NCBI GenBank assembly: GCA_910575165.1
Contig: CAJTDS010000004.1
Span: 166,398 to 230,397, forward strand
Source of the DNA: Eggerthellaceae bacterium
GTDB taxonomy: Bacteria; Actinomycetota; Coriobacteriia; Coriobacteriales; Eggerthellaceae
DNA: 64,000 nucleotides
Reading direction: 5' to 3'
A program made the translations under genes and the position numbers. Below, piece by piece: positions 43,850 to 53,626 of the stretch. Each line of letters starts with the position of its first letter. Positions within the stretch are counted from its first letter, which is position 1. The notes under the pieces are model-generated. The model was not told the origin of the DNA. It worked only from the letters and a program-made list of their open reading frames with translations, and made no database searches.

Positions 43850-44110
43850 TTGAATCCCCTCGCTATCATCATGTGCATTTTGCTGGTGCTCTCCGGCATC
43901 GGGCTCATCATTTTCGTGCTGCTTCACTCCGGCAAGGGTACCGGTGTGTCCGACATGATCGCCAGCTCGGTCTACTCTAGCCAGACGGGCACCTCCATCG
44001 TGGAGAAGAACCTCGACCGCATCACCATCATCCTGGCCATCGTGTTCTTCGTGTCCCTGATCGTGCTCATGATCGTCTATCCTCAGGGCACCATCACCCC
44101 GGGCCAGTAG
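43850..44110 (+). CDS. secG: Preprotein translocase subunit SecG
   Basis: Small accessory subunit of the SecYEG channel. Two hydrophobic helices lie at residues 3-22 and 53-75, with a Gly/Ser-rich loop between (HSGKGTGVSDMI). It has 86 residues. TTG 43850 is chosen: AAGGAG is nine bases upstream and no ATG or GTG is in frame nearby. The frame upstream includes unlikely sequence and the promoter. Confidence 0.9.
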   Translation: MNPLAIIMCILLVLSGIGLIIFVLLHSGKGTGVSDMIASSVYSSQTGTSIVEKNLDRITIILAIVFFVSLIVLMIVYPQGTITPGQ

Positions 44111-44167
44111 GGAAGGACCGCTTCGCCTGAACGGTTCGGTGAGGTTATGCCAAAGCTGTGTGGTTGC

Positions 44168-44206
44168 GCGATCGCCGTTGCTTGCCTCGGCGATCGCTCT
44201 TATTAT
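44168..44206 (+). terminator. Terminator after secG, overlapping a possible rpsO promoter
   Basis: GCGATCGCC (44168-44176) pairs with GGCGATCGC (44189-44197), followed by TCTTATTAT. TTGCTT (44179) and TATTAT (44201) at 16-bp spacing in the same DNA could be the rpsO promoter. Confidence 0.7.
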
Positions 44207-44332
44207 AGGTGGACTGCCAAAAGGGCAGGGGCGCTTTGCCTGGTGGCCACGGATTCCCCCATGGCTACTCGGCTTGGCGTTAAGGAACTACCGTCGGATA
44301 CGTGCCGGCGACATTTGGGAAAGGAACGAACC

Positions 44333-44620
44333 ATGGCAGAGAAGCTGAGCATCAGCAAGGAGCGCACCGCGGAGCTCATCAAGGAGTTCGGCAAGGACGA
44401 GCACGATTCCGGCAGCCCCGAGGTTCAGGTGGCCATCCTGTCCGAGCGCATCCGCAACCTCACCGAGCATCTGAAGACCCACAAGAAGGACAACCACACC
44501 CGCCGCGGCCTCATGATGCTCATCGGTAAGCGCCGCGGGATGCTGAAGTACATCAAGGAGCGCGATATCGACGGCTACCGCGCCCTCATCAAGAAGCTCG
44601 GCATTCGCGACAACATCTAA
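44333..44620 (+). CDS. rpsO: 30S ribosomal protein S15
   Basis: Primary 16S rRNA binding protein of the 30S platform. [42 protein letters not shown] and [11 protein letters not shown] are the family pattern. ATG 44333 follows AAAGGAACG; upstream codons in the same frame are noncoding leader. It has 95 residues. The leader of about 120 bases could hold an S15 autoregulatory fold, which I could not establish. Confidence 0.97.
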   Translation: MAEKLSISKERTAELIKEFGKDEHDSGSPEVQVAILSERIRNLTEHLKTHKKDNHTRRGLMMLIGKRRGMLKYIKERDIDGYRALIKKLGIRDNI

Positions 44621-44638
44621 AGCGAAGTTGGTTTGACT

Positions 44639-44667
44639 ACGAAAGCCCGCGGTAAGCGGGCTTTCGT
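44639..44667. terminator. Terminator of rpsO
   Basis: ACGAAAGCCCGC and GCGGGCTTTCGT pair over 12 bp around GGTAA. The A/T-rich ends make it usable in either direction. Confidence 0.8.
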
Positions 44668-44785
44668 CTAAAGCGGACGAAGGCGCAAGGGCGCCCTCGC
44701 CCGCGGGTGGCGGGCGCTGTGCCCGCCGCTCGAAGAAGCTCCGGCGCATGGGGCGTCGGGGAGAAGAGAAAAGGTTGAAAGCACT

Positions 44786-47023
44786 ATGATCGAGAAAATC
44801 GTCGAGGAGTTCGAGCTCTACGGCAAAACCTACCGTCTGGAAACCGGCGAGCTTGCCAAGCAGGCCACCGGCGCCGTGGTGGTAACCCAGGGAGACACCA
44901 CGGTGCTCGTTACCGCCGTTATCTCCAAGGAGGAGCGCGACTTCGACTTCTTCCCGCTGACGGTGGACTTCATTGAGAAGATGTACGCCGTGGGCCGCAT
45001 CCCCGGCGGCTACCTGAAGCGCGAGGCCCGTCCCTCCGAGAAGGGCACGCTGACCGCCCGCATGATCGACCGTCCCATCCGCCCCGGCTTCGTGGACGGC
45101 TTCAAGCGCGAGGTGCACGTGGTGGCCACTACGCTGGTCGCCGACCAGATCAACCCGCCCGATTGCATCTGCGTCGCCGGCGCTTCCGCGGCCCTTATGC
45201 TGGGCGCCGCTCCCTTCGATGGCCCGGCTGCCTGCGTGCGCATCGCCCGCAACAAGGAGACCGGCGAGTTCATCGTCAACCCCACCTTCGAGGAGCAGGA
45301 CAACTCCGACCTTGAGCTCACCATCGCCGGCACCGCCGACTACATCTCCATGGTCGAGGCCGGCGCCGACGAGATCTCCGAAGAGGACATGTTGGCGGCC
45401 ATGACCTTCGGCCAGGAGGCCATCGCGGCGTTCTGCGAGGTGCAGCAGCGCTTCCTCGACCGCTGCAACATCCAGCCCAAGGAGTGGCCGGTGCACGTAG
45501 CCGACCCCTCCATCGCCGAGCGTGTGACGCCGTTTATTGACGCCATGAGCGAGGCCCTGCACGACGCCGACAAGGCAAGCCGCATGGCCAAGGTTGAGGA
45601 GCTGAAGTCCTCTATCGCCGCCGAGCAGTTCAGCGACGAGGAGCGCGCCGCCTGGAAGGGCGACATCGCCGCTGCCCTGAAGTCCCTCGAGAAGAAGGCC
45701 ATGCGCGCCATGGTGCTGTCCACCGGCGAGCGCGCCGACGGCCGTACCCCCGAGGAGATCCGCCCGCTCTACATCGTTCCCGGCTACCTGCCCCGCGTCC
45801 ACGGCTCCGGCCTGTTCCAGCGCGGCCAGACCCAGGCGCTTTCCATCTGCACCCTTGGCATGCTCAACGAGTGGCAGCGCCTGGACACCATCGACCCGGC
45901 CGAGGGCAAGCGCTACATGCACCAGTACAACTTCCCGCCCTACTCCACGGGCGAGACCGGGCGCATGGGCGCCCCCAAGCGCCGCGAGATCGGGCACGGC
46001 GCCCTGGCCGAGCGCGCGCTGCTGCCGGTGATCCCCACCGAGGACGAGTTCCCCTACGCCATCCGCGTGGTCTCCGAGGTGCTCGAGTCCAACGGCTCCT
46101 CCTCGATGGCCTCCACCTGCGGTTCCACCTTGGCCCTCATGGACGCCGGCGTGCCCATCAAGGCTCCCGTGTCCGGCATCGCCATGGGGCTCATCAAGGA
46201 GGGCGACGACGTGGTCATCCTCTCCGACATTCAGGGCATCGAGGACTTCCTGGGCGACATGGACTTCAAGGTGTGCGGCACATCCAAGGGCATTACGGCC
46301 CTGCAGATGGACAACAAGGCCCGCGGCCTGTCCGTGGACATCCTTGCCCGTGCCCTCACCCAGGCCAAGGAAGGCCGAGCCTTCATCCTTGACGCCATGC
46401 TGGACACCATAGCCGAGCCGCGCGCCGAGCTGTCCAAGTACGCGCCCCGCATCGAGACCATCCATATCCCCGTGGACAAGATCCGCGACGTCATCGGCTC
46501 CGGCGGCAAGGTGGTCCGCGGCATCCAGGAGCAGACCGGCGCCCAGATCGAGATCCTGGAGGACGGCACCATCCACATCGCTGCCGTCGAGGGGCCGGCC
46601 GGCGAGGCCGCCAAGGCCATGATCTTGGGTATCGTGAAGGAGCCCGAGGTGGGCGAGGAGTTCGATGGCGAGGTCGTGGGCATCAAGGACTTCGGCGCCT
46701 TCGTGAAGCTGACCCCGGGCAAGGACGGCCTGCTGCACATCAGCCGCGTGGCCAACGGGCGCGTGGGCAAGGTGGAGGACGTGCTTAGCCTGGGCGACAT
46801 CGTGAAGGTGAAGGTGCTCGAGGTCGACCCCAACTCCGGCAAGATCTCCCTTGACCGCCTGGACAAGCCCGACGCCCCGGCTCCGGCCGAAGGCGACCGC
46901 GCCCCGCGGGCCCCGCGCGATGGCGGCAAGGGCACCAACCGTTCCGGCCACCAGGGCGACAACCGTCCCGGTCGCTCGAACCGCACGCCGCGGCGCCGCC
47001 ACGAGTCCTCCAGCGAGGAGTAG
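44786..47023 (+). CDS. pnp: Polyribonucleotide nucleotidyltransferase (PNPase)
   Basis: Phosphorolytic 3'-5' exoribonuclease trimer. Two RNase PH domains span about residues 10-225 and 310-540 (GRRPGGYLKREARPSEKGT-type and GRTPEEIRPL segments). The KH domain is at IPVDKIRDVIGSGGKVV near 556 and the S1 domain at GEEFDGEVVGIKDFGAF near 622. The C-terminus is basic and low-complexity. It is 745 residues long. The GC-rich hairpins between 44690 and 44750 may be an autoregulatory leader. rpsO-pnp order is widely conserved. Confidence 0.97.
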   Translation: MIEKIVEEFELYGKTYRLETGELAKQATGAVVVTQGDTTVLVTAVISKEERDFDFFPLTVDFIEKMYAVGRIPGGYLKREARPSEKGTLTARMIDRPIRPGFVDGFKREVHVVATTLVADQINPPDCICVAGASAALMLGAAPFDGPAACVRIARNKETGEFIVNPTFEEQDNSDLELTIAGTADYISMVEAGADEISEEDMLAAMTFGQEAIAAFCEVQQRFLDRCNIQPKEWPVHVADPSIAERVTPFIDAMSEALHDADKASRMAKVEELKSSIAAEQFSDEERAAWKGDIAAALKSLEKKAMRAMVLSTGERADGRTPEEIRPLYIVPGYLPRVHGSGLFQRGQTQALSICTLGMLNEWQRLDTIDPAEGKRYMHQYNFPPYSTGETGRMGAPKRREIGHGALAERALLPVIPTEDEFPYAIRVVSEVLESNGSSSMASTCGSTLALMDAGVPIKAPVSGIAMGLIKEGDDVVILSDIQGIEDFLGDMDFKVCGTSKGITALQMDNKARGLSVDILARALTQAKEGRAFILDAMLDTIAEPRAELSKYAPRIETIHIPVDKIRDVIGSGGKVVRGIQEQTGAQIEILEDGTIHIAAVEGPAGEAAKAMILGIVKEPEVGEEFDGEVVGIKDFGAFVKLTPGKDGLLHISRVANGRVGKVEDVLSLGDIVKVKVLEVDPNSGKISLDRLDKPDAPAPAEGDRAPRAPRDGGKGTNRSGHQGDNRPGRSNRTPRRRHESSSEE

Positions 47024-47027
47024 CGCC

Positions 47028-47801
47028 ATGGTGCGCGTTGGGGTAAGCGGCTGTTGGGGCCGCATGGGCTCCACCGTGGTCGAGGCCGTCACCGCCGCCG
47101 ACGACATGGCGGTGGCCTGCGGCATCGACCCGTCCGGCGCCGAGGGTGCCGAGCAGCCCTTCCCGGTGTACGCCTCCGTGGCCGAGGCGCTTGCGCAGTG
47201 CGACTTCGACGTGATGGTGGACTTCAGCCAGCCCGACGCCGTGGCGGACAACGTCCGCGCGGCGCTTCGGGCCGGCGTGGACTGCGTGGTGGGCACCACC
47301 GGTCTTGGCGCCGAGGCTTTGGAGGGGCTGGCCCGGGAGGCTCGCGAGGGAACCTGCCTGTTCTTCGCCCCCAACTTCACTACGGGCGCTGTGCTCATGA
47401 TGGAGTTCGCCAAGGCGGCGGCGGCGTACTTCCCCCAGGCCGAGGTCATCGAGTACCACCACTGCAACAAGAAGGACGCACCGTCGGGCACCGCCGTGCG
47501 CACGGCCCAGCTCATCTCCGAGGCGCGCAAGGGCAGCCCCAGCGAGGCTCCCGGCAGCGAGACCGAGATCGACGGCTGCCAGGGCGCCCGCGGGGCGCTC
47601 GTGGAGGGCATCCCCGTCCATTCGGTGCGCTCCATGGGCTTCGTGGCCAGCCAGGAGGTGGTGTTCGGCAGCTTCGGGCAGACGCTGACCATCCGCCACG
47701 ATTCCTGGGACCGCCACTCCTACATGCCCGGCGTGCTCTTGGGCATCCGCAGCGTGTCGGGGCTCTCCGGCCTGGTGGTCGGCTTGGAAAACCTGATGTA
47801 G
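47028..47801 (+). CDS. dapB: 4-Hydroxy-tetrahydrodipicolinate reductase
   Basis: NAD(P)H reductase of the lysine/meso-diaminopimelate pathway. The nucleotide-binding start is VGVSGCWGRMGSTVVEAV. The catalytic segment EYHHCNKKDAPSGTA lies near residue 144 with the expected His-His and Lys. ATG 47028 follows the pnp stop by four bases, with GCGAGGAG inside the pnp end. It is 257 residues long. Next gene is dapA. Confidence 0.95.
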   Translation: MVRVGVSGCWGRMGSTVVEAVTAADDMAVACGIDPSGAEGAEQPFPVYASVAEALAQCDFDVMVDFSQPDAVADNVRAALRAGVDCVVGTTGLGAEALEGLAREAREGTCLFFAPNFTTGAVLMMEFAKAAAAYFPQAEVIEYHHCNKKDAPSGTAVRTAQLISEARKGSPSEAPGSETEIDGCQGARGALVEGIPVHSVRSMGFVASQEVVFGSFGQTLTIRHDSWDRHSYMPGVLLGIRSVSGLSGLVVGLENLM

Positions 47802-47838
47802 GCCTTCGGGGCCTTCGGTAGACGACTAGGAGGTTGCT

Positions 47839-48729
47839 ATGACGACGCCTCGCTTCGGTCGGATGATCCCGGCCATGGTCACCCCCTTCGACGAGAACCT
47901 TGAGCTCGATCTGGACCGCGCCCAGGAGCTTGCGGTCCGCCTGGCCGACGGCGGCGCCGACGCGCTGATTGTCAACGGCACCACCGGCGAGAGCCCCACG
48001 GTGTTCTACCCCCAGAAGATGGAGCTGTTCGGCGCGGTGGTTTCGGCTCTCGGCGGTCGCATTCCCGTGATCGCCAACGTCGGGGACAACTGCACGGCCG
48101 ACACGGTGAGCTTCGCCCAGGATGTGGCGAAGCTCGGGGTGGACGGCCTCATGTGCGTCGTTCCCTACTACAACAAGCCTCCCCAGGCGGGCCTGCTGCG
48201 GCATTTCTCGGTCATCGCCGAGGCCGTGGAGCTGCCCATCATCCTGTACAACATCCCGGGCCGCTGCGTGATCAACATGCTGCCGGAAACCACGCTTGCG
48301 CTGGCGCACGGTCACGAGAACATCGTGGGCATCAAGGAGGCGTCGGGCAAGCTGGACCAGGTGGAGGCCATCGTGAAGGACGCGCCTGCAGGCTTCGACG
48401 TGTACTCCGGCGACGACTCGGCCACCCTCGACATCATGGCCCGGGGCGGCGTGGGCGTCATCTCCACCATCGGCAACGTGGCGCCCGGGCGCATGAAGGA
48501 GATCGTCGACCTTGCCGCAGCCGGTCGCTGGGACGAGGCGGCCGCGGCCAACGAGCGGCTCATGCCCCTGATGGAGGGCCTGTTCGAAACGTCCAACCCC
48601 ATCCTGGTCAAAGAGGCCCTGAAGCTGGCGGGGTTCCCGGTGGGCGGCGTTCGCCTGCCCCTGGTGGACGCGACGGCTGCTCAGTCCGAGCGCCTTGCGT
48701 CCCTTATGAGAGAAGTTGGCGTGCTCTAG
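47839..48729 (+). CDS. dapA: 4-Hydroxy-tetrahydrodipicolinate synthase
   Basis: Condenses pyruvate and aspartate semialdehyde. VNGTTGESPTV is near residue 45, YNIPGRCVINM near 136 (catalytic Tyr), and GIKEASGKLDQ near 164 gives the Schiff-base Lys. It is 296 residues long. TAGGAGG precedes the ATG. dapB-dapA supply diaminopimelate for peptidoglycan and lysine. Confidence 0.96.
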   Translation: MTTPRFGRMIPAMVTPFDENLELDLDRAQELAVRLADGGADALIVNGTTGESPTVFYPQKMELFGAVVSALGGRIPVIANVGDNCTADTVSFAQDVAKLGVDGLMCVVPYYNKPPQAGLLRHFSVIAEAVELPIILYNIPGRCVINMLPETTLALAHGHENIVGIKEASGKLDQVEAIVKDAPAGFDVYSGDDSATLDIMARGGVGVISTIGNVAPGRMKEIVDLAAAGRWDEAAAANERLMPLMEGLFETSNPILVKEALKLAGFPVGGVRLPLVDATAAQSERLASLMREVGVL

Positions 48730-48757
48730 GGCGCGCCGTTTGAAGAAGATTGGCATT

Positions 48758-50752
48758 ATGACTGAACCTAAGAAGACCGAACCTAAGAGCGGCGACGGCT
48801 CGAAGCGCGCGGCGCGCGCGAACGTCGACGGCAAGAAGAAGGATGCCGCGCGGGCGGCCAAGCCTCGTACCGAAAAGGCCGCGCAACCCCAGAACGCCGC
48901 CGGCGAACAGAGCTCGTCCTCGGACGGCCGTCGCCGGCGTCGGCCTCGGCAGGGGGCTCAGGAGCAGCAGACGCAGTCCTACAAGCACGTGCAGATAGAG
49001 CGCAAGCGCCCCTCCCTTTCCAAGGAGGACGGCAAGCGCTCCCAGGCCCCTGCCGCAGGCGAGCGCCAGAAGCGCAAGCCCAAGGCCAAGCGCCCGTCGG
49101 GCCCGGTGCTCAAGATCATCCCCCTGGGCGGTCTCGACGCCATCGGCAAGAACATGACCGCCTTCCAGTGCGGAGGCGACATGATCTTGGACGATGCGGG
49201 CCTGATGTTTCCCGACGACAACCATCCCGGCGTCGACTTGATCCTGCCCGATTACACCTACGTGCTGGAGAACGCCGACAAGCTGCGGGGCATCATCATC
49301 ACCCACGGCCACGAAGACCATACCGGATCGCTGCCCTACCTGATGAAGGACCTCGACCGACCGGTGCCCATCTACGCCACCAAAATGACCTTGGGGCTTA
49401 TCGAGGGCAAGTTCGCCGAGCACCGCATCAAGAACGCCAAGCTGGTGGAGATTAAACCCGGCGACACCATCGACCTGGGCTGCTTCACCGCCGAGTTCTT
49501 CGCTGTGAACCACTCCATCCCCGGCGCCGTGGGCGTGTTTCTGCGCTGCCCGGCCGGAAACGTGCTGCACACCGGCGACTTCAAGCTGGACCAGACCCCC
49601 ATCGACGGCGTGACCACCGACTTCGGAGCCCTGGCGCGGTTCGCCCAGGAGGGCGTGGACCTCATGATGAGCGATTCCACCAACGCCACCAATCCCAACT
49701 TCACTCCCAGCGAGGCCGAGGTGGGAAAGGAGCTCTCGAAGATCATCGCCCAGGCTAAGGGGCGCGTCATCATCGCGTCGTTCGCAAGCCACATCCACCG
49801 CATGCAGCAGATCTGCGACGCGGCGGTGGCCAACGGGCGCAAGGTGGTGGTGACCGGGCGCTCCATGATTCAGAACACCGACATCGCCCGCAAGCTGGGG
49901 TACTTGAGCATTTCCGACGACAACCTCATCGACGCCTACGACCTGAAGGGCATCCCGCCCGAGCGGGTGGTCATCATGTGCACGGGAAGCCAGGGCGAGC
50001 CGCTGTCGGCCCTGGCCCGCATCGCCAACGGCGAGCACAAGACCATCGACATCGAGGAGGGCGACACCGTCATCATATCGGCCACGCCTGTTCCCGGAAA
50101 CGAGAAGGCGGTCACGCGGGTCATCAACTCCCTGGCCAAGATCGGCGCCGACGTCTACGACAAGAGCCGCGCCCGGGTGCACGTGTCGGGCCATGCCGGC
50201 GCCGAGGAGCTGAAGCTGGTGCTGTCCATCGTGCAGCCCACCGCCTTCATGCCCGTGCACGGAGAGGCCACCCACCTTCGGGCCCACGCGCGCCTGGCCG
50301 AGGCCACGGGCGTGAGTCCCGAGAACATCTTCATCTGCGAGAATGGCGAGAGCTTGGAGCTTGGTGCCGGCAGCGTCTCGCGTGGCGAGGTGGTGCAGAG
50401 CGGCATCGTGTATGTGGACGGCCTGTCGGTGGGCGACACCTCCCAGCAGGTGCTCGACGAGCGCACGTCCCTGGGGTCCCAGGGCTTCGCCACTATCGCC
50501 GTGGCCGTGAACGGACGCAAGCGGACGTTGGCGGGGGAGGTGCAGGTGGAGACGCACGGCATCTCGGGCGGCGACGACGACTACATCGCCCACGAGGCCG
50601 CATCGGCCGTCCGCCGCGCCATGGAGCGCACCTTGGCCAAGGAAGCCGGTCCCAAGGAGCTGCGCAAGGCCGCCAAGGACGCGCTGCTTCAGGTGCTCTG
50701 GGAGACCACCAAGACCCGTCCCATGGTGGTGGTCAGCATCATCGAGGTCTAG
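48758..50752 (+). CDS. rnj: Ribonuclease J
   Basis: Beta-CASP metallo-beta-lactamase with endo- and 5'-3' exoribonuclease activity. After about 110 residues of basic, low-complexity sequence the catalytic domain begins at LKIIPLGGLDAIGKNM. The metal site is THGHEDHTGSLPYL near 184. HVSGHAGAEELKL (near 472) and HGEATHLRAHARL (near 502) follow. It is 664 residues, longer than the roughly 555 of B. subtilis RNase J1 because of the N-terminal extension. Start is ATG 48758; TTG 48740 is an alternative. Confidence 0.94.
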   Translation: MTEPKKTEPKSGDGSKRAARANVDGKKKDAARAAKPRTEKAAQPQNAAGEQSSSSDGRRRRRPRQGAQEQQTQSYKHVQIERKRPSLSKEDGKRSQAPAAGERQKRKPKAKRPSGPVLKIIPLGGLDAIGKNMTAFQCGGDMILDDAGLMFPDDNHPGVDLILPDYTYVLENADKLRGIIITHGHEDHTGSLPYLMKDLDRPVPIYATKMTLGLIEGKFAEHRIKNAKLVEIKPGDTIDLGCFTAEFFAVNHSIPGAVGVFLRCPAGNVLHTGDFKLDQTPIDGVTTDFGALARFAQEGVDLMMSDSTNATNPNFTPSEAEVGKELSKIIAQAKGRVIIASFASHIHRMQQICDAAVANGRKVVVTGRSMIQNTDIARKLGYLSISDDNLIDAYDLKGIPPERVVIMCTGSQGEPLSALARIANGEHKTIDIEEGDTVIISATPVPGNEKAVTRVINSLAKIGADVYDKSRARVHVSGHAGAEELKLVLSIVQPTAFMPVHGEATHLRAHARLAEATGVSPENIFICENGESLELGAGSVSRGEVVQSGIVYVDGLSVGDTSQQVLDERTSLGSQGFATIAVAVNGRKRTLAGEVQVETHGISGGDDDYIAHEAASAVRRAMERTLAKEAGPKELRKAAKDALLQVLWETTKTRPMVVVSIIEV

Positions 50753-50779
50753 GCCGCGATCGACAAGGCCCATCTCCGG

Positions 50780-50813
50780 TTGCGGGGCGTTTTCGCCCCG
50801 CAATCTTGGTCTT
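50780..50813 (+). terminator. Terminator of the dapB-dapA-rnj operon
   Basis: TTGCGGGGCG and CGCCCCGCAA pair over 10 bp around TTTT, followed by TCTTGGTCTTT. Confidence 0.8.
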
Positions 50814-50913
50814 TGGCGGTGTTTTGACGCCTGGCGAGTTTGCTCGGGTATAATTTCTTTCATATATGCTCATGAATCGCAGCTGAAACGGACCACTCCC
50901 AAGGAGCATGAAC

Positions 50914-53601
50914 GTGGCTCAGAAGCAGTCCTCGGCCTCCAAGCCGAAAAGCACCCAGACCGCGGCGCGGGGAAAGACGGCCGCCAAAGGCTCGGCCAAG
51001 GGGTCGAAGCCCTCGTCGCGAAGCGGCAAGGCCTCCAAGGCATCCGAGAAGGAAGCGCCGGCGCCCCGCGCTTCCCAGCCCTTCGTCGACGAGCGCGCCC
51101 GCCGCGACATCGTGGGCGTCGTGCTCATCATCCTGGGCGTAGCCCTGTTCGTGGCGGCGGTGCTTCCCACTACGGCTCCGGTGACCTCGTTCCTCAGTCT
51201 CGCCCTGCACATGGGCCTGGGCCTTGGTGCCTACATCCTGCCGCTTCTGCTGGCGGTCGCCGGTATCGGCCTGCTCGTGCGCGTGGAGCAGCAGCGGATT
51301 CCGGCTCGGGTGTGCATCGGGCTTCTCATCGTCTTCGTCTGCGCCCTGGCCCTGCTGGCGCTGTTCTCGCCCCAGCTTCCCGCCGACGAGGCGTTCGGGC
51401 TGTTCGCTCCGTCCGAGCTGATGTTTCGCGGGGGGTACGTGGGAGCTGGCGTGGCATGGCTGTTCCAGTCGCTTCTGGGCCAGGTGGTCTCCTGCATCCT
51501 GCTGCTGGGCCTCATGGTCGTGGGCTTCGTGGTGATCGGGTTCTCGCTCTCGGGGATCGTCGAGCGCCTGCGGGCCAAGCATCGCGAGGCGTGGCCGGCC
51601 GACGATGAGGTGATGCCCGCCCCGCCCCTGGCCTTCCCCCGTCTGTCGCGCCCGATGCGCGCCGCCTATCCCGCTGCGGCCCCTTACGACGGGTACGCTT
51701 CTGCAGGCGAGCCAACCCGGGCCGTGGGCAGCGCCGCTCCGACGGCGCCGCTGGGGGATTTTGCGGCGGCGGAGGCGGACTACTACGGTCCGAACGGGTT
51801 CGACGAGAGCCTCTACGGGCCGACGGCCGAGGAAGACGCCGCGAACACGGTTGCCCTGGATGCCCCAGCTCGGCCCGGCCGCGCGTCCCGGGCGGATGCG
51901 TCGGCCCGGACCCGCCGGTTCACCAGCGACGAGCTGCCCGACTTCGCCCAGGCCCGCCCGCAAGGCGAGCAGCAGGCGATCACCCGCAAGCTGGGACGCC
52001 ACGGAAAGGAGCCGGACGCGGCGGGGGAGGAGGCACGGCCCCAGCCTCAGCCCAAGAAGCGCAAGGCGGCCGCTGCCGAGCCGAAGAAGACCTCGGACGG
52101 CTACGAGCTGCCCCCGGCGTCGCTTCTGGCCTCGTCGAAGGGGCGCGGGCCCCAGGGCGCCAGCGACGAGGAGCTGTCCGAGACGGCGGCGCGGCTGCAG
52201 GAGACGCTGGAGGACTTCGGCATCCTGGCCGAGGTGGTCGGCTGGGTGAGCGGTCCCACGGTCACGCTGTTCAAGGTGAGCCTGCCTTCCGGCGTGCGTG
52301 TGAGCCGCGTGACGAACCTGACCGACGACATCGCCTTGGCGCTTGCCGCGCCCGGCGTGCGTATCTTCGCCCCCATTCCCGGCACCAACTACGTGGGTAT
52401 CGAGGTGCCCAACCGCGAGCGGCAGACGGTGTACCTGGCCGACGTGCTGAAGAGCGCCGGCGACAGCTGCATGGAGGTGGCCGTGGGCAAGGACGTGGAG
52501 GGACGCGACATCGTCTCCGACCTGTCGAAGATGCCCCACCTGCTCATCGCCGGCACCACCGGTTCGGGCAAGTCGGTCGAGATCAACGGCATGATCATGT
52601 CCATCCTCATGCGGGCGACGCCTGCCGAGGTGCGCTTTATCATGGTGGATCCCAAGCGTGTGGAGTTCAGCGGATACAACGGCATCCCGCACCTGTACGT
52701 GCCGGTGGTGACCGAGTGCAAGGAGGCCGCCAGCGCCCTTTCCTGGGGCGTGGCCGAGATGGAGCGGCGGCTGAAGCTGTTCGCGAAGGTGGGCGCGCGC
52801 AACATCACCTCCTACAACGAGAAGGCCGCAGAGGTGCAGAGGCAGCGCGAGGCGGCCGAAGCGGCGGGCGAGGAGGCGCCGGCAAGCGACGTGGGGGAGA
52901 AGATGCCCTACATCGTCATCGTCATCGACGAGCTGGCCGACCTCATGATGAACGTGGGCAAGGAGGTGGAGTTCTCCATCAGCCGCATCGCCCAGCTGGC
53001 CCGCGCCGCCGGCATCCATCTGATCATCGCCACCCAGCGCCCCTCAACCAACGTGGTGACGGGCCTCATCAAGGCGAACATCACCTGCCGCATCGGCCTA
53101 ACCGTTGCCAGCGGCATCGACTCGCGCGTCATCCTGGACTCCACGGGCGCCGAGAACCTCTGCGGCCACGGCGACCTGCTCATCTCGAAGCCGGAGTACG
53201 CCAAGCCCGTCCGCGTCCAGGGCCCGTGGGTCTCCGACGACGAGATCGCCGCGGTGGTGGATTTCTGGAAGAGCCAGGGCGAGCCCGAGTACCACTCCGA
53301 GATCCTGCAGACCAACCTCATCACGCTGGGCGCATCGCAGCCCGACGGCTCCGGCGGCTCGTGCTCGGCCGACGACCCGCTTCTGTGGGAAGCTGCGGAA
53401 ATTGTGGTTTCCATGGGGTCAGCGTCCACTTCCAACATCCAGAGGCGCTTGAGCGTTGGCTATTCGCGAGCCGGACGTATAATGGACATGCTCGAAGAGA
53501 AAGGCGTTGTCGGCGCCCCTAACGGCAGCAAGCCGCGCGAGGTGCTGGTGGACGCTATGGAGCTGGAGACCTTGAAGGCCTTCGAGGCGACCGACGAGTA
53601 G
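50914..53601 (+). CDS. ftsK: DNA translocase FtsK/SpoIIIE
   Basis: Septal DNA pump for chromosome segregation. A basic N-terminus precedes four transmembrane helices (about residues 65-215) and an acidic, Ala/Pro-rich linker to about 400. The motor has Walker A GTTGSGKSVEINGM near 547 and Walker B YIVIVIDELADLMM near 666. The C-terminal gamma winged helix is STSNIQRRLSVGYSRAGRIM. GTG 50914 has AAGGAG seven bases upstream; ATG 50908 has it one base away. TTGACG (50824) and TATAAT (50849) form a likely promoter with 19-bp spacing. Confidence 0.95.
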   Translation: MAQKQSSASKPKSTQTAARGKTAAKGSAKGSKPSSRSGKASKASEKEAPAPRASQPFVDERARRDIVGVVLIILGVALFVAAVLPTTAPVTSFLSLALHMGLGLGAYILPLLLAVAGIGLLVRVEQQRIPARVCIGLLIVFVCALALLALFSPQLPADEAFGLFAPSELMFRGGYVGAGVAWLFQSLLGQVVSCILLLGLMVVGFVVIGFSLSGIVERLRAKHREAWPADDEVMPAPPLAFPRLSRPMRAAYPAAAPYDGYASAGEPTRAVGSAAPTAPLGDFAAAEADYYGPNGFDESLYGPTAEEDAANTVALDAPARPGRASRADASARTRRFTSDELPDFAQARPQGEQQAITRKLGRHGKEPDAAGEEARPQPQPKKRKAAAAEPKKTSDGYELPPASLLASSKGRGPQGASDEELSETAARLQETLEDFGILAEVVGWVSGPTVTLFKVSLPSGVRVSRVTNLTDDIALALAAPGVRIFAPIPGTNYVGIEVPNRERQTVYLADVLKSAGDSCMEVAVGKDVEGRDIVSDLSKMPHLLIAGTTGSGKSVEINGMIMSILMRATPAEVRFIMVDPKRVEFSGYNGIPHLYVPVVTECKEAASALSWGVAEMERRLKLFAKVGARNITSYNEKAAEVQRQREAAEAAGEEAPASDVGEKMPYIVIVIDELADLMMNVGKEVEFSISRIAQLARAAGIHLIIATQRPSTNVVTGLIKANITCRIGLTVASGIDSRVILDSTGAENLCGHGDLLISKPEYAKPVRVQGPWVSDDEIAAVVDFWKSQGEPEYHSEILQTNLITLGASQPDGSGGSCSADDPLLWEAAEIVVSMGSASTSNIQRRLSVGYSRAGRIMDMLEEKGVVGAPNGSKPREVLVDAMELETLKAFEATDE

Positions 53602-53626
53602 AGGAACAACGAGGAAGGCGATTGCC

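Noticed and set aside
44288..47692. A very long minus-strand open frame of 1134 codons opposite pnp and dapB
   Set aside because: It is a GC-skew shadow of the plus-strand genes, and the plus-strand products are unmistakable.
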